Source: CAVSJJ01 sp963771015 (lineage in GTDB: Bacteria; Actinomycetota; Actinomycetes; Actinomycetales; Dermatophilaceae). Taken from it: a stretch of 64,000 nucleotides of DNA. Below are positions 37,841 to 46,419 of the stretch, in pieces. The stretch covers positions 372,001-436,000 of the forward strand of contig CAVYRN010000009.1 in NCBI GenBank assembly GCA_963771015.1, read 5' to 3'. Numbering within the stretch: the first letter of the stretch is position 1; each line of letters starts with the position of its first letter. Under the pieces are notes generated by a model that was given only the letters and a program-made list of their open reading frames with translations, was not told the origin of the DNA and searched no databases. Position numbers and translations under genes: made by a program.

Positions 37841-39385
37841 TCAGCGAAGCGCCCGACGCGCGTCGAGGGTGGGGAAGGCCCGGTCGATGGACCGCTGGCG
37901 CTCTGCCTCGGCCGTGGCGTCGAACGCCCGGCCGTCCTCGATGAGCTGGGCGAGGGCGTGGAAGTCGCGGCGATGCTCGCGCTCGCGCCCACGTGCGTAG
38001 TCGACCGACTGGCCGTGGGTGACGAGGAAGGCCCAGTCCGAGGACAGCATGTGGAGCAGGGTCCGGGCCAGCTGGTCCAGGTCGGGGCGTCGGGCGCCGA
38101 GGGCGCCGCGGCCGCGCTCGCGCTCGAGGATGTCGATGAACCGTCGCTGGGCCCACCAGCCCTCGCGGGACATCTCCGCGACCGCCGGTCCCTTCCAGAC
38201 CGAGAAGTCCTTCCCCGCGCCCCAGGACCCCTCGCCGAGGGCGAGCTCGCCTGCCACGTGGCCCCCGTCGATGGCCCTGGACAGGGTCGTCATCGTCACC
38301 CCGGCCACGTGCAGGCCGCGGATCACCGCGTCGAGGAAGCGCGGGCCCTCGTGCCACCAGTGCCCGAACAGCTCGGTGTCGTAGGCCGCCACGACGAGGC
38401 CCGGTTCACCGAGGAGGTCGGACGCCTCGTTCAGCCGGGTGACGACGGCCTCGACGAAGTGGGCGACATCCGTGTCCAGCTGGGTCGCGGCCGCCTCCGG
38501 GTCGTAGCCCGTCTTGGCCTCGACGCCGACGTCGGGTGAGGTGACCGCCCACAGCTGCAGGCCCGACATCCGCTCGGTCTCGCGAGCGTGGAAGTCGCGG
38601 TAGGCGGCCCCCGCGGGGTACCCCGTGCGCGCGGACCAGACGAGGTCGGTGATCTCGAGGTCGCGGGGAACGGCGACGACGTGGTGCCCGGCGACCCGCC
38701 AGGCGGCGTGCGGGTGGCCCCCGGCGTCGCGGACGAGCTGCTCGTCGACGACGAGATGGCCGACCCCCGACTCGTCCATGACCTCCCCGAGCCATGGCGC
38801 CCAGGCACATTCCGGGGACCACACGCCCCGGGGAGCTGTGCCGTGGCGGAGCACCGAGTCGGTGAGCCCGGCATGCAGCGCGAAGGTCGCGACCTCGGGG
38901 ATGAGCAGCGGCATGAAGGGGTGGGTCAGTGGCCCGCCGAGGAGCTCGATGACCCCACTGTCCCGCAGCGACCGCAGGATGGGGGAGCCGCCGGCCCGCC
39001 AGCGGGTGTCGAGCAGCTCCTGGGCGTGGCGGGACAGGCCCAGCTCGTATGCCGCGATGTCGCGCTCATGTGCGTCGTCGCTGGCGCCGAGATCCCGGGC
39101 CCGCTGCTCCCACCGGCCCACCCAGGTCCTGGCCTGCTCCAGGAGCCGCGGGTCGTCGAGCTGCGCGGCCAGCACCGGCGTGACGCCGAGGGTGAGGACG
39201 TCGCGGTAGCCGTCGGTGGCGAGGCCGTCGAGAACCTCGACGATGGGGACGTAGGCCTCGGCCAGTGCCTGATGGAGCCACTCCTCACCGAGCGGCCAGA
39301 CGCCGTGGCCGGGCAGCCACGGCAGATGCGAGTGGAGGACGAGAGCGAACGCCCCTGGGACCCGGGCGTGCTGCGCGGTCGTCAT
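37841..39385 (-). CDS. GH57 1,4-alpha-glucan branching enzyme (DUF1957 type)
   Basis: The 514-residue protein has a GH57 catalytic domain: FALVLHSHLPWLPGHGVWPLG at the start, nucleophile Glu192 in GVWSPECAWAPW, acid/base Asp336 in AAYDTELFGHWW. The C-terminal DUF1957-like helical part contains LLHMLSSDWAFLVTHGQSVDYA. The M. tuberculosis counterpart Rv3031, which lies in the same relation to etfBA, has been placed in methylglucose lipopolysaccharide synthesis. This is the second branching-type enzyme in the window besides glgB. It is divergent from etfB; the frame continues upstream but the conserved protein starts at this ATG. Confidence 0.93.
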   Translation of the reverse strand: MTTAQHARVPGAFALVLHSHLPWLPGHGVWPLGEEWLHQALAEAYVPIVEVLDGLATDGYRDVLTLGVTPVLAAQLDDPRLLEQARTWVGRWEQRARDLGASDDAHERDIAAYELGLSRHAQELLDTRWRAGGSPILRSLRDSGVIELLGGPLTHPFMPLLIPEVATFALHAGLTDSVLRHGTAPRGVWSPECAWAPWLGEVMDESGVGHLVVDEQLVRDAGGHPHAAWRVAGHHVVAVPRDLEITDLVWSARTGYPAGAAYRDFHARETERMSGLQLWAVTSPDVGVEAKTGYDPEAAATQLDTDVAHFVEAVVTRLNEASDLLGEPGLVVAAYDTELFGHWWHEGPRFLDAVIRGLHVAGVTMTTLSRAIDGGHVAGELALGEGSWGAGKDFSVWKGPAVAEMSREGWWAQRRFIDILERERGRGALGARRPDLDQLARTLLHMLSSDWAFLVTHGQSVDYARGREREHRRDFHALAQLIEDGRAFDATAEAERQRSIDRAFPTLDARRALR

Positions 39386-39627
39386 GGTTCGCGATTCTGC
39401 CTCATCGACCGGGCCCGGCCGGTCCTCCCGCGCGTGACCGGCCGGCCGCAGTGTGGCCAGCGTCACTCGTGAAGCGATCGGTCGGGTCCGTAGGGTGACC
39501 TAACCTGGCAGATGCCCCGGGGAGTGTCCCGCATCACGCCCCACCCCCCTCGGAACGGCCGGGCCGGGGCTGGCAGGATGGACCGTCTGTACCCGCAAGT
39601 AACAACGGAGAAGAGGACGAGGCACGC

Positions 39628-40410
39628 ATGAACATCGTCGTGTGCGTGAAGTACGTCCCGGACGCCCAGAGCGACCGGACGTTCGACGAGGCCGACAAGA
39701 CCACCGACCGGGCGAGCGTCGACGGACTGCTGTCCGAGCTCGACGAGTACGCCGTCGAAGAGGCGCTCAAGCTCGTCGAGGCGGGCGGGGGCGAGGTCAC
39801 CGTCCTCACCGTGGGCCCGACCCAGGCGGCCGACGCGATCAAGAAGGCCCTCCAGATGGGTGCCGACAAGGGCGTCCACGTCAGCGACGACGCGATCCAC
39901 GGCTCCGATGCCGCGGGCACCTCGCTCGTCCTGGCCGAGGCGATCACGAAGATCGGCGGCTTCGACCTCGTCCTCACCGGCATGTCCTCGACGGACGGCG
40001 CGATGGGCGTGGTCCCGGCCATGCTCGCCGAGCGACTGGGGCTGCCCCAGGTGACGTATGCCGGCGAGCTGACGATCGACGGCACCACGTTGACGATCCG
40101 GCGGGACGACGACACCGCGTCCGAGACCATCGAGTCCTCGCTGCCGGCCCTGGTCTCGGTCACCGACCAGATCAACGAGCCGCGCTATCCCTCCTTCAAG
40201 GGGATCATGGCCGCCAAGAAGAAGCCGGTCGAGCAGTGGTCGCTCGCCGACCTGGGCGTCGACCCGGCGCAGGTCGGCCTCGAGGGCGCCTGGACCACGG
40301 TGCTCTCCTTCAGCAAACGTCCGCCCCGGACCCAGGGCGAGATCGTCACCGACGAGGGAGACGGAGGCGCCAAGCTCGCCGAGTTCCTCTCCGCCCGCAA
40401 GTTCCTCTGA
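39628..40410 (+). CDS. etfB: Electron transfer flavoprotein beta subunit
   Basis: The 260-residue protein has the ETF beta signature: MNIVVCVKYVPDAQSDRTFDE-type start, DEYAVEEALKLVEAGGGEVTVLTVGP and DLVLTGMSSTDGAMGVVPAMLAERLG, with SLPALVSVTDQINEPRYPSFKGIM. It binds AMP and, with the alpha subunit, FAD, taking electrons from acyl-CoA dehydrogenases. GGAGAAGAGGA precedes the ATG. etfA follows after 30 bases. It belongs to the conserved etfBA-iscS-mnmA-ligA-gatCAB region. Confidence 0.96.
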   Translation: MNIVVCVKYVPDAQSDRTFDEADKTTDRASVDGLLSELDEYAVEEALKLVEAGGGEVTVLTVGPTQAADAIKKALQMGADKGVHVSDDAIHGSDAAGTSLVLAEAITKIGGFDLVLTGMSSTDGAMGVVPAMLAERLGLPQVTYAGELTIDGTTLTIRRDDDTASETIESSLPALVSVTDQINEPRYPSFKGIMAAKKKPVEQWSLADLGVDPAQVGLEGAWTTVLSFSKRPPRTQGEIVTDEGDGGAKLAEFLSARKFL

Positions 40411-40440
40411 CCCGCCAGGACGAAAGGAAAGACGTTCACC

Positions 40441-41397
40441 ATGGCTGAAGTTCTCGTTCTGGTCGACCACGCCGACGGCAAGGTCCGCAAGGCCACCGCC
40501 GAGTTGCTCACCCTCGCCCGCCGTCTCGGCACGCCGTCCGCGGTCCATATCGGCATCGGCGCCGACATCGCCGCCAAGACACTGGCCAAGTACGGGGCCG
40601 AGAAGATCTACGTGTACGACGGCGCGGACGCCCGCGACCACCTCATCGCCCCGCAGGCCGAGATCCTCGCGGCCCTGGTCGACAAGGTCCAGCCGGTCGC
40701 GGTCCTGCTCCTCAGCGACAACGCCCGCAAGGAGGTCGCCGCGCGACTGTCCATCAAGACCGGTTCCGGTCTGATCACCGACGCCGTCGACGTGAACGTC
40801 GGCGCCGACGGGGTCGAGACGACCCAGTCGGTCTTCGCCGGGTCCTTCACCGTGACGGCCAGCGTCACGAAGGGATCCGCGATCGTCTGCGTCAAGCCCA
40901 ACTCGGCCCCCATCTCCCCGGCGCCCGCCGCCGGCACGATGGAGAACCTCGAGGTGACGATCTCCGACGCAGCCAAGGCCGCCAGGATCGTCGACACCCA
41001 GGCCAAGGCCGCGAGCGGCCGCCCGGAGCTGACCGAGGCCGCCATCGTCATCGCCGGCGGTCGCGGCACGAGCGGCGACTTCGCGCCGGTCGAGGGCCTT
41101 GCCGACGCGCTCGGCGCCGCCGTCGGCGCGTCGCGTGCGGCCGTCGACGCCGGCTGGTACCCGCACAGCACCCAGATCGGCCAGACCGGCAAGACGGTCT
41201 CGCCGCAGCTGTACCTCGCAGCGGGCATCTCCGGCGCCATCCAGCACCGGGCCGGCATGCAGACCTCCAAGACGATCGTTGCGGTCAACAAGGACGAGGA
41301 GGCACCGATCTTCGAGCTCGTCGACTTCGGGATCGTCGGTGACCTGTTCGCGGTGCTGCCGCAGGCGACGGAGGCGGTCAAGAAGGCCAAGGGCTGA
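40441..41397 (+). CDS. etfA: Electron transfer flavoprotein alpha subunit
   Basis: The 318-residue subunit has the N-terminal ETF fold (AEVLVLVDHADGKVRKATAEL) and the C-terminal FAD domain with GGRGTSGDFAPVEGLADALG, SRAAVDAGWYP and the QIGQTGKTVSPQLYLAAGISGAIQH block near residues 240-265. It passes electrons from dehydrogenases to the ETF:quinone oxidoreductase, which is not in the window. GAAAGGAAAG precedes the ATG. A C8G7 run follows the stop and may fold as a weak terminator. Confidence 0.96.
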   Translation: MAEVLVLVDHADGKVRKATAELLTLARRLGTPSAVHIGIGADIAAKTLAKYGAEKIYVYDGADARDHLIAPQAEILAALVDKVQPVAVLLLSDNARKEVAARLSIKTGSGLITDAVDVNVGADGVETTQSVFAGSFTVTASVTKGSAIVCVKPNSAPISPAPAAGTMENLEVTISDAAKAARIVDTQAKAASGRPELTEAAIVIAGGRGTSGDFAPVEGLADALGAAVGASRAAVDAGWYPHSTQIGQTGKTVSPQLYLAAGISGAIQHRAGMQTSKTIVAVNKDEEAPIFELVDFGIVGDLFAVLPQATEAVKKAKG

Positions 41398-41602
41398 GCC
41401 CCCCCCGGGGGGGTGCCCCGCAGCGTCGTCGCAGCGGGTGGCGCAGCGCACGGCGTACCCTCCCGGTGCGTGTCCGGGGCGCCGAGCCGGCGTCGACGGC
41501 ATACCTGGCGCCGCCGCGGTGTTCCCTCAAGGTCGCCCGGGCCAGGGCGGCTCCTCCCACTGGGTCAGGCATGCCTCACCCGGGACCGTAGAATCGAGCG
41601 CC

Positions 41603-42883
41603 GTGACTGCCTACCTCGACCATGCGGCGACCACGCCGATGCTCCCCGAGGCGATCGCGGTCTTCTGCGACCGGGCGGCCTCGGTCGGCAACCCCTCCTC
41701 GCTGCACACCGCCGGGCGCGCGGCACGCGCCGTCGTCGAGGAGTCCCGCGAGCGGATCGCTGCCGCGCTCGGGGCCCGCCCCTCCGAGGTCATCTTCACC
41801 TCCGGGGGGACCGAGTCCGACAACCTCGCCGTCAAGGGCACGTATGCCGCGCGCCGGGCCGCGGACCCGAGCCGCACCCGGGTCATCGCGAGCGGCTTCG
41901 AGCACCACGCCGTGCTTGACCCGATCGAGCATCTCGTCGAGGCGCACGGCGCATCGGTCACCTGGCTCGAGCCGGACCGCGACGGCCACATCCACCCCGA
42001 GGACCTCGCGGTCGCCATCGAGGCGGACCCCGGCACAGTCGCCCTCGTCTCGGTCATGTGGGCCAACAACGAGGTCGGGACGGTCCAGCCCATCGCCGAG
42101 CTCGCCGCCCTCGCCCACGACCACGGCATCCCGTTCCACACCGACGCCGTGCAGGCCGTGCCGGTCCTGCCCGTCGACTTCGCCGCCAGCGGCGTGGACC
42201 TGCTGACCCTGACCGGCCACAAGCTGGGCGGCCCCGTCGGCGTCGGGGTGCTGCTGGCCCGCCGCGACGCGGCGCTCGTCCCGCTCGCCCACGGTGGTGG
42301 GCAGGAGCGCCAGGTCCGCAGCGGCACCCTCGACGCGCCGGCCATCGCGGCCCTGGCGGCCGCCGTCGAGCACGCCGTCGAACACCGAGACCTCGAGGCC
42401 AAGCGGGTCGGTGCGCTCCGGGACCAGCTCATCGAGGGCGCGCTCGCCCTCGACGTCGGGATCAGGGTCACGGGGACCTGGCGACCCGGTGACACCGAGC
42501 GGCGCGTCGCCGGCAACGTCCACCTCCTCGTCCCGGACTGCGAGGGCGACTCCCTGCTCTACCTTCTCGACGCCGCCGGGGTCGAGTGCAGCACCGGATC
42601 GGCCTGCCAGGCCGGGGTGCCCCAGCCGAGCCACGTCCTGCTCGCCATGGGGTACACCGAGGCCCTGGCCCGCGGGGCGCTGCGGATCACCCTCGGGCAC
42701 ACGACGACCCAGGACGACGTCGACGTGGTCCTCGCCGCGCTCCCTGGCGTGATCGAGCGGGCCCGGCGAGCGTCGGGGGCGTCGCGCACGAGCCGACACG
42801 GCCGGGCCGCCGCGGCGCGCACGGCCGTCCCGACCCCCCGGCGGGCCGCGACGGCGGACGCCCAGGCGACGCGGAGCGCCTGA
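41603..42883 (+). CDS. Cysteine desulfurase (IscS/NifS family)
   Basis: The 426-residue PLP enzyme takes sulfur from cysteine as enzyme persulfide. It has AYLDHAATTPMLPEA, PLP Lys207 in TLTGHKLGGPVGVG, and the active-site loop STGSACQAGVPQPSHVL with catalytic Cys335 (Cys329 lies nearby). A C-terminal Ala/Arg/Thr-rich tail of about 45 residues exceeds the normal length and is probably disordered. The GTG follows TAGAAT by eight bases (leaderless). Its stop overlaps the mnmA ATG (TGATG), indicating that its sulfur goes to 2-thiouridine synthesis. It could also feed the TusA-type carriers elsewhere in the window. Confidence 0.95.
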   Translation: MTAYLDHAATTPMLPEAIAVFCDRAASVGNPSSLHTAGRAARAVVEESRERIAAALGARPSEVIFTSGGTESDNLAVKGTYAARRAADPSRTRVIASGFEHHAVLDPIEHLVEAHGASVTWLEPDRDGHIHPEDLAVAIEADPGTVALVSVMWANNEVGTVQPIAELAALAHDHGIPFHTDAVQAVPVLPVDFAASGVDLLTLTGHKLGGPVGVGVLLARRDAALVPLAHGGGQERQVRSGTLDAPAIAALAAAVEHAVEHRDLEAKRVGALRDQLIEGALALDVGIRVTGTWRPGDTERRVAGNVHLLVPDCEGDSLLYLLDAAGVECSTGSACQAGVPQPSHVLLAMGYTEALARGALRITLGHTTTQDDVDVVLAALPGVIERARRASGASRTSRHGRAAAARTAVPTPRRAATADAQATRSA

Positions 42884-43980
42884 TGAGGGTCATCGCCGCC
42901 ATGAGTGGGGGCGTCGACTCGGCCGTGGCAGCCGCCCGGATGGTCGATGCCGGCCACGAGGTCGTCGGTGTCCACCTCGCCCTGTCCCGTGGCGCCGCCA
43001 CCCTGCGTGAGAGTGCCCGCGGGTGCTGCACCCTCGAGGATGCCGGCGACGCCCGCCGGGTGGCCGACCGGCTCGGCATCCCCTTCTATGTCTGGGACTT
43101 CGCGGACCGGTTCGCCGAGGACGTCGTCGAGGACTTCGTCGCGGAGTACGCCGCCGGGCGCACCCCGAACCCGTGCCTGCGGTGCAACGAGCGGATCAAG
43201 TTCGCCGCACTGCTCGACCGGGCCCTGGCGCTGGGCTTCGACGCCGTCGCCACGGGCCACTATGCGCGGGTCGTCGCGCGCCCCGACGGGCGCCGCGAGC
43301 TGCATCGGGCGGTCGACCCGGCCAAGGACCAGTCCTACGTCCTGGGCGTCCTCGACGCCGACCAGCTCGCCGGAGCGCTGTTCCCCCTCGGCGACACGGT
43401 GAAGGCCGAGGTTCGCGCAGAGGCCGCGGCCCGCGGCTTCGCGGTGGCGCGGAAGCCGGACAGCCATGACGTCTGCTTCATCCCGGACGGCGACACCCGG
43501 GGCTTCCTCGCCGCCCGGCTGGGTGCGCGCCCCGGCGAGGTCGTCGATGTGTCGGGATCGGTCGTGGGAACGCACGCCGGGGCCTACGCCTTCACCGTCG
43601 GCCAGCGGCGTGGCCTGGGCCTGGACCGTGGGTCGCTGGACGGGACCCCGCGCTACGTCGTCGGCGTCGACGCCGACGCCAACCGGGTCGTCATCGGCAC
43701 CGAGGATCTCCTCGGGGTCGACGAGATCACCGGCGAGAGCCCGCGCTGGTGTGGTGAGCCGCCCAGGGGCGAGACTCCCGTCGGCGTGCAGGTACGCGCC
43801 CACGGCGAGGAGGTGCCGGCCACGGCCCACCTCACCGGTGGTGACGGGCTCGTCGTCCGGCTGGCCCGGCCGGTGCGCGGCGTGGCGCCAGGGCAGGGCC
43901 TCGTCCTCTACGACGGCACCCGCGTCATGGGCTCGGCGACGATCGCCACGACGGCTCGGCTTGCCGGCGCCCGGGACTGA
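42883..43980 (+). CDS. mnmA: tRNA-specific 2-thiouridylase MnmA
   Basis: The 365-residue enzyme thiolates U34 of Lys, Glu and Gln tRNAs. It has the PP-loop AAMSGGVDSAVAAARM, catalytic Cys101 in NPCLRCNERIKF and the persulfide-accepting Cys198 in DSHDVCFIPDGD, and the central motif VGQRRGLGL. The start overlaps the desulfurase stop. MnmA in many actinobacteria takes sulfur directly from the desulfurase next door, without TusBCD. The stop is followed at once by the convergent MocR gene. Confidence 0.96.
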   Translation: MRVIAAMSGGVDSAVAAARMVDAGHEVVGVHLALSRGAATLRESARGCCTLEDAGDARRVADRLGIPFYVWDFADRFAEDVVEDFVAEYAAGRTPNPCLRCNERIKFAALLDRALALGFDAVATGHYARVVARPDGRRELHRAVDPAKDQSYVLGVLDADQLAGALFPLGDTVKAEVRAEAAARGFAVARKPDSHDVCFIPDGDTRGFLAARLGARPGEVVDVSGSVVGTHAGAYAFTVGQRRGLGLDRGSLDGTPRYVVGVDADANRVVIGTEDLLGVDEITGESPRWCGEPPRGETPVGVQVRAHGEEVPATAHLTGGDGLVVRLARPVRGVAPGQGLVLYDGTRVMGSATIATTARLAGARD

Positions 43981-43996
43981 CCCCAGCCGCCCGCGC

Positions 43997-45418
43997 TCAG
44001 CCGGCGAGGACGGTGGCCAGGGTCCGGGCCGCCGCGTCGGCCTGGGACTCGGGCAGCCCGGCATAGCAGAGCACCAGGCCGGACAGCTGGCGGTCCACGC
44101 AGTAGGCGGAGAGCGGGCTCGCGGCCAGGCCACCGCGCAGCAGCTCGGTCGTCGCAGTGAGGTCATCGACCTCGTCGGGGAGCCGCAGCACGACATGCAG
44201 GCCGGCATCGACACCCTCGACGGCCAGCTCCGGGAGATGCCGGGCGAGGGCGCCGACGAGGGCGGCCCGGCGGGCGGCATACGTCCGGGCCGCGCGCGCA
44301 TGGTGGGTGGCCAGCGCGCCGGAGGCGATGAACTCCGCCAGCGCGGCGCCGGTCGCCTCGTTGACGACGAGCCCGCGCAGCTCGAGCGCGATGCGCAGCC
44401 GTTCGCGGAGGTGCGGCGGGGGCACGACCCAGGCGACCCGCAGGCTGGGGGCGAGGATCTTCGAGGCGGTGCCGACGTAGAGGACGTGGTCGGCCGCGTG
44501 CGGGAGCGCGCGCAGCGCCGGTAGCGGAGACACGTCGTAGCGGAACTCGCCGTCGTAGTCGTCCTCGACGACGACCGCGCCGCTCTGGTCGGCCCAGGCG
44601 ATGAGCTCGGCCCGCCGACCCACCGGCATCCGCGCGCCGAACGGGTACTGGTGCGAGGGCGTGACGTAGACGGCCGCGTCGTCGTCGCGCAGGGTGCTGG
44701 GGTCGAGCCCGTCCTCGTCGACGGGCACGGTGCGGATCCGCACGCCGCTCTGGGCCCACGCCGTGACCGCCTCGACGTAGCCGGGATCCTCGAGGACGGC
44801 CGTGCGACCGACGATGCCGAGCGCCTCGGGCAGCGCTCGCAGCGACGCTCCCACGCCCGGGATGACGAGGAGGTCCTCGGGCTCGACGGCGATGCCGCGG
44901 GACCGGCGCAGGTGGTCGGCCAGCGTCGCCCGCAGCCTGGCGTGCGACGGTCCCGCGCCGGCGTCGTTGCCCGGGACGGTCGAACCCGCCGACCGCCAGG
45001 CGCGGCGCCAGGCGCTCCGGTCGATGAGCGTCGTATCCGGCCGCCCCGGCCGCAGGTCCCATCTGGCCGGTCGCTCGGGGGGAGTGCTCGGCTCGCGGGT
45101 CGAGGTCTCGGCCGGCTGCACGTGGCTCGCCGCGCCAGCCTCGGCGGCGAATCCGGCCTCGGCGGCGACGGCCGCCCCGGCGCCCGCCCGGGTGACGATG
45201 AAGCCCGCCGCCAGCAGCTCGTCGTATGCCGCGACCACCGGCCCGCGGGAGACACCGAGCTGCGCGGCGAGGGCCCGGGTCGAGGGGAGCGGGTCACCCG
45301 GCCGGAGCCGACGCTCACGCAGCTCACCGATGAGGGCGTCGGCGATGCGATGGCGCAGCGGGGCGTCCTCGTCGGAGAGCCGGAGGGCGAGCGTGGACAC
45401 CTGGGCGGGTCGGGCCAT
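43997..45418 (-). CDS. MocR/PdxR-type regulator (GntR HTH fused to aminotransferase)
   Basis: The 473-residue protein has an N-terminal GntR winged helix (PSTRALAAQLGVSRGPVVAAYDELLAAGF), an Ala-rich linker of about 40 residues, and a fold-type I aminotransferase domain with YVGTASKILAPSLRVAWV holding the probable PLP Lys. MocR proteins sense PLP or amino compounds and usually regulate a divergent gene. The ATG follows TATTCT by six bases (leaderless), which favours it over an ATG eight codons earlier. The divergent target is the DUF1272-PPOX fusion gene, a flavin- or PLP-related protein. Confidence 0.93.
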   Translation of the reverse strand: MARPAQVSTLALRLSDEDAPLRHRIADALIGELRERRLRPGDPLPSTRALAAQLGVSRGPVVAAYDELLAAGFIVTRAGAGAAVAAEAGFAAEAGAASHVQPAETSTREPSTPPERPARWDLRPGRPDTTLIDRSAWRRAWRSAGSTVPGNDAGAGPSHARLRATLADHLRRSRGIAVEPEDLLVIPGVGASLRALPEALGIVGRTAVLEDPGYVEAVTAWAQSGVRIRTVPVDEDGLDPSTLRDDDAAVYVTPSHQYPFGARMPVGRRAELIAWADQSGAVVVEDDYDGEFRYDVSPLPALRALPHAADHVLYVGTASKILAPSLRVAWVVPPPHLRERLRIALELRGLVVNEATGAALAEFIASGALATHHARAARTYAARRAALVGALARHLPELAVEGVDAGLHVVLRLPDEVDDLTATTELLRGGLAASPLSAYCVDRQLSGLVLCYAGLPESQADAAARTLATVLAG

Positions 45419-45427
45419 TCCGGCAGA

Positions 45428-45479
45428 ATACTGGTCCTGCACTATCCGGGCATTGCGGACCTTGGTCGGAGGCCAGTAT
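45428..45479. promoter_or_regulatory. Candidate MocR operator: inverted ATACTGG sites
   Basis: ATACTGG (45428-45434) and CCAGTAT (45473-45479) form a perfect 7-bp inverted pair separated by 38 bases, and each is followed outward by a similar pyrimidine. One copy overlaps the -10 (TATTCT) of the MocR gene, which suits autorepression. Widely spaced paired sites are usual for dimeric MocR proteins. Binding is inferred from position and symmetry only. Confidence 0.45.
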
Positions 45480-45498
45480 CGACGTTGACTACGGGGTC

Positions 45499-46419
45499 AT
45501 GAGCACCCTCGAGCTACGCCCGTCGTGCGAGTGCTGCGACGTCGCGCTGCCCCCTGCATCCCCGGACGCCCGGATCTGCTCCCTCGAGTGCACCTTCTGC
45601 GCCCGCTGCGCCGAGGGCCACCTCGCCGGCGCGTGTCCGGACTGCGGCGGCGGCCTCGTCGTTCGCCCGATCCGCCCGGCCCATGCGCTCGTGGCCCACC
45701 CGGCATCGACGACCCGGGTCCGCTCCGACGCGGCCTGCCCGGACCCGGGCGCCGGCTCGGTGGCTTCCGCGCCGGACGGCATACCGCCGATCACCCGGCA
45801 CGCCGAGCGGGGCCGGGCCGAGCGTGCGGTGCTCGACGCGCTGCTCGACGACCAGATGGCCGGCACCCTGTCCCTCGCCGTCGAGGGACGGCCCTGGGTG
45901 GTCCCCCTGCTCATCGCCCGCGACGGCGACCGGGTGCTCCTGCACGGTTCGACCGGGGCCGGTGCGCTGCGCAGGGCCGCCGGCGGTGCACCCGTGGTCG
46001 TCAGCGTGTTCGCCCTCGACGGCATCGTCGTCGCCCACTCCACCTTCGAGTCCTCGGCGAACTACCGCTCGGCCGTCGTCCAGGGCGTGGCCGAGGTGCT
46101 CGAGGGGGTGGCCAGGACCGTGGCCCTGGAGCGGTTCTCGAACCGGCTGCTGCCGGGGCGCACCGGTGAGGTGCAGCCGATGACGGCCAAGGAGCAGGCC
46201 GCGACCCTCGTCCTCGCCCTGCCGATCGGCGAGACGAACTGGCTGGTCAAGACGCGCACCGGCCACGCCGACCCCCCCGACGCCCCGACCGACGCCTGGT
46301 GCGGTGTCATCCCGCTGCGCACCGTCGCCGGCCGACCCGAGGCGGCGCCGTGGACCAGCCCCGACACCCCCGTGCCCGCCTCGGTGCAGGCGGTTCTCGA
46401 CGCCCGGCGGGAGCCGTGA
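45499..46419 (+). CDS. DUF1272 zinc-ribbon domain fused to PNPOx-like flavin-binding domain
   Basis: The 306-residue protein has two parts. Residues 1-60 match DUF1272: LRPSCECCDVALPP, ARICSLECTFCARCAE and CPDCGGGLVVRPIRP, with nine cysteines (10, 12, 13, 27, 31, 34, 37, 46, 49) fit to bind zinc. Residues about 98-300 resemble the pyridoxamine 5'-phosphate oxidase/NimA-like split-barrel family, with HAERGRAERAVLDALLDDQMAGTLSLAVEGRPWVVPL and LLHGSTGAGALRRA. The function is unknown; such proteins bind flavin or F420. It is divergent from a MocR regulator that probably controls it, and its stop overlaps the next gene (GTGA). Confidence 0.85.
   Translation: MSTLELRPSCECCDVALPPASPDARICSLECTFCARCAEGHLAGACPDCGGGLVVRPIRPAHALVAHPASTTRVRSDAACPDPGAGSVASAPDGIPPITRHAERGRAERAVLDALLDDQMAGTLSLAVEGRPWVVPLLIARDGDRVLLHGSTGAGALRRAAGGAPVVVSVFALDGIVVAHSTFESSANYRSAVVQGVAEVLEGVARTVALERFSNRLLPGRTGEVQPMTAKEQAATLVLALPIGETNWLVKTRTGHADPPDAPTDAWCGVIPLRTVAGRPEAAPWTSPDTPVPASVQAVLDARREP

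Noticed and set aside
41399..41413. C8G7 run after etfA considered as a CsoR-type operator
   Set aside because: It lacks the flanking TA steps and the spacer of CsoR-family sites and lies directly behind a stop codon; a weak hairpin is the simpler reading.
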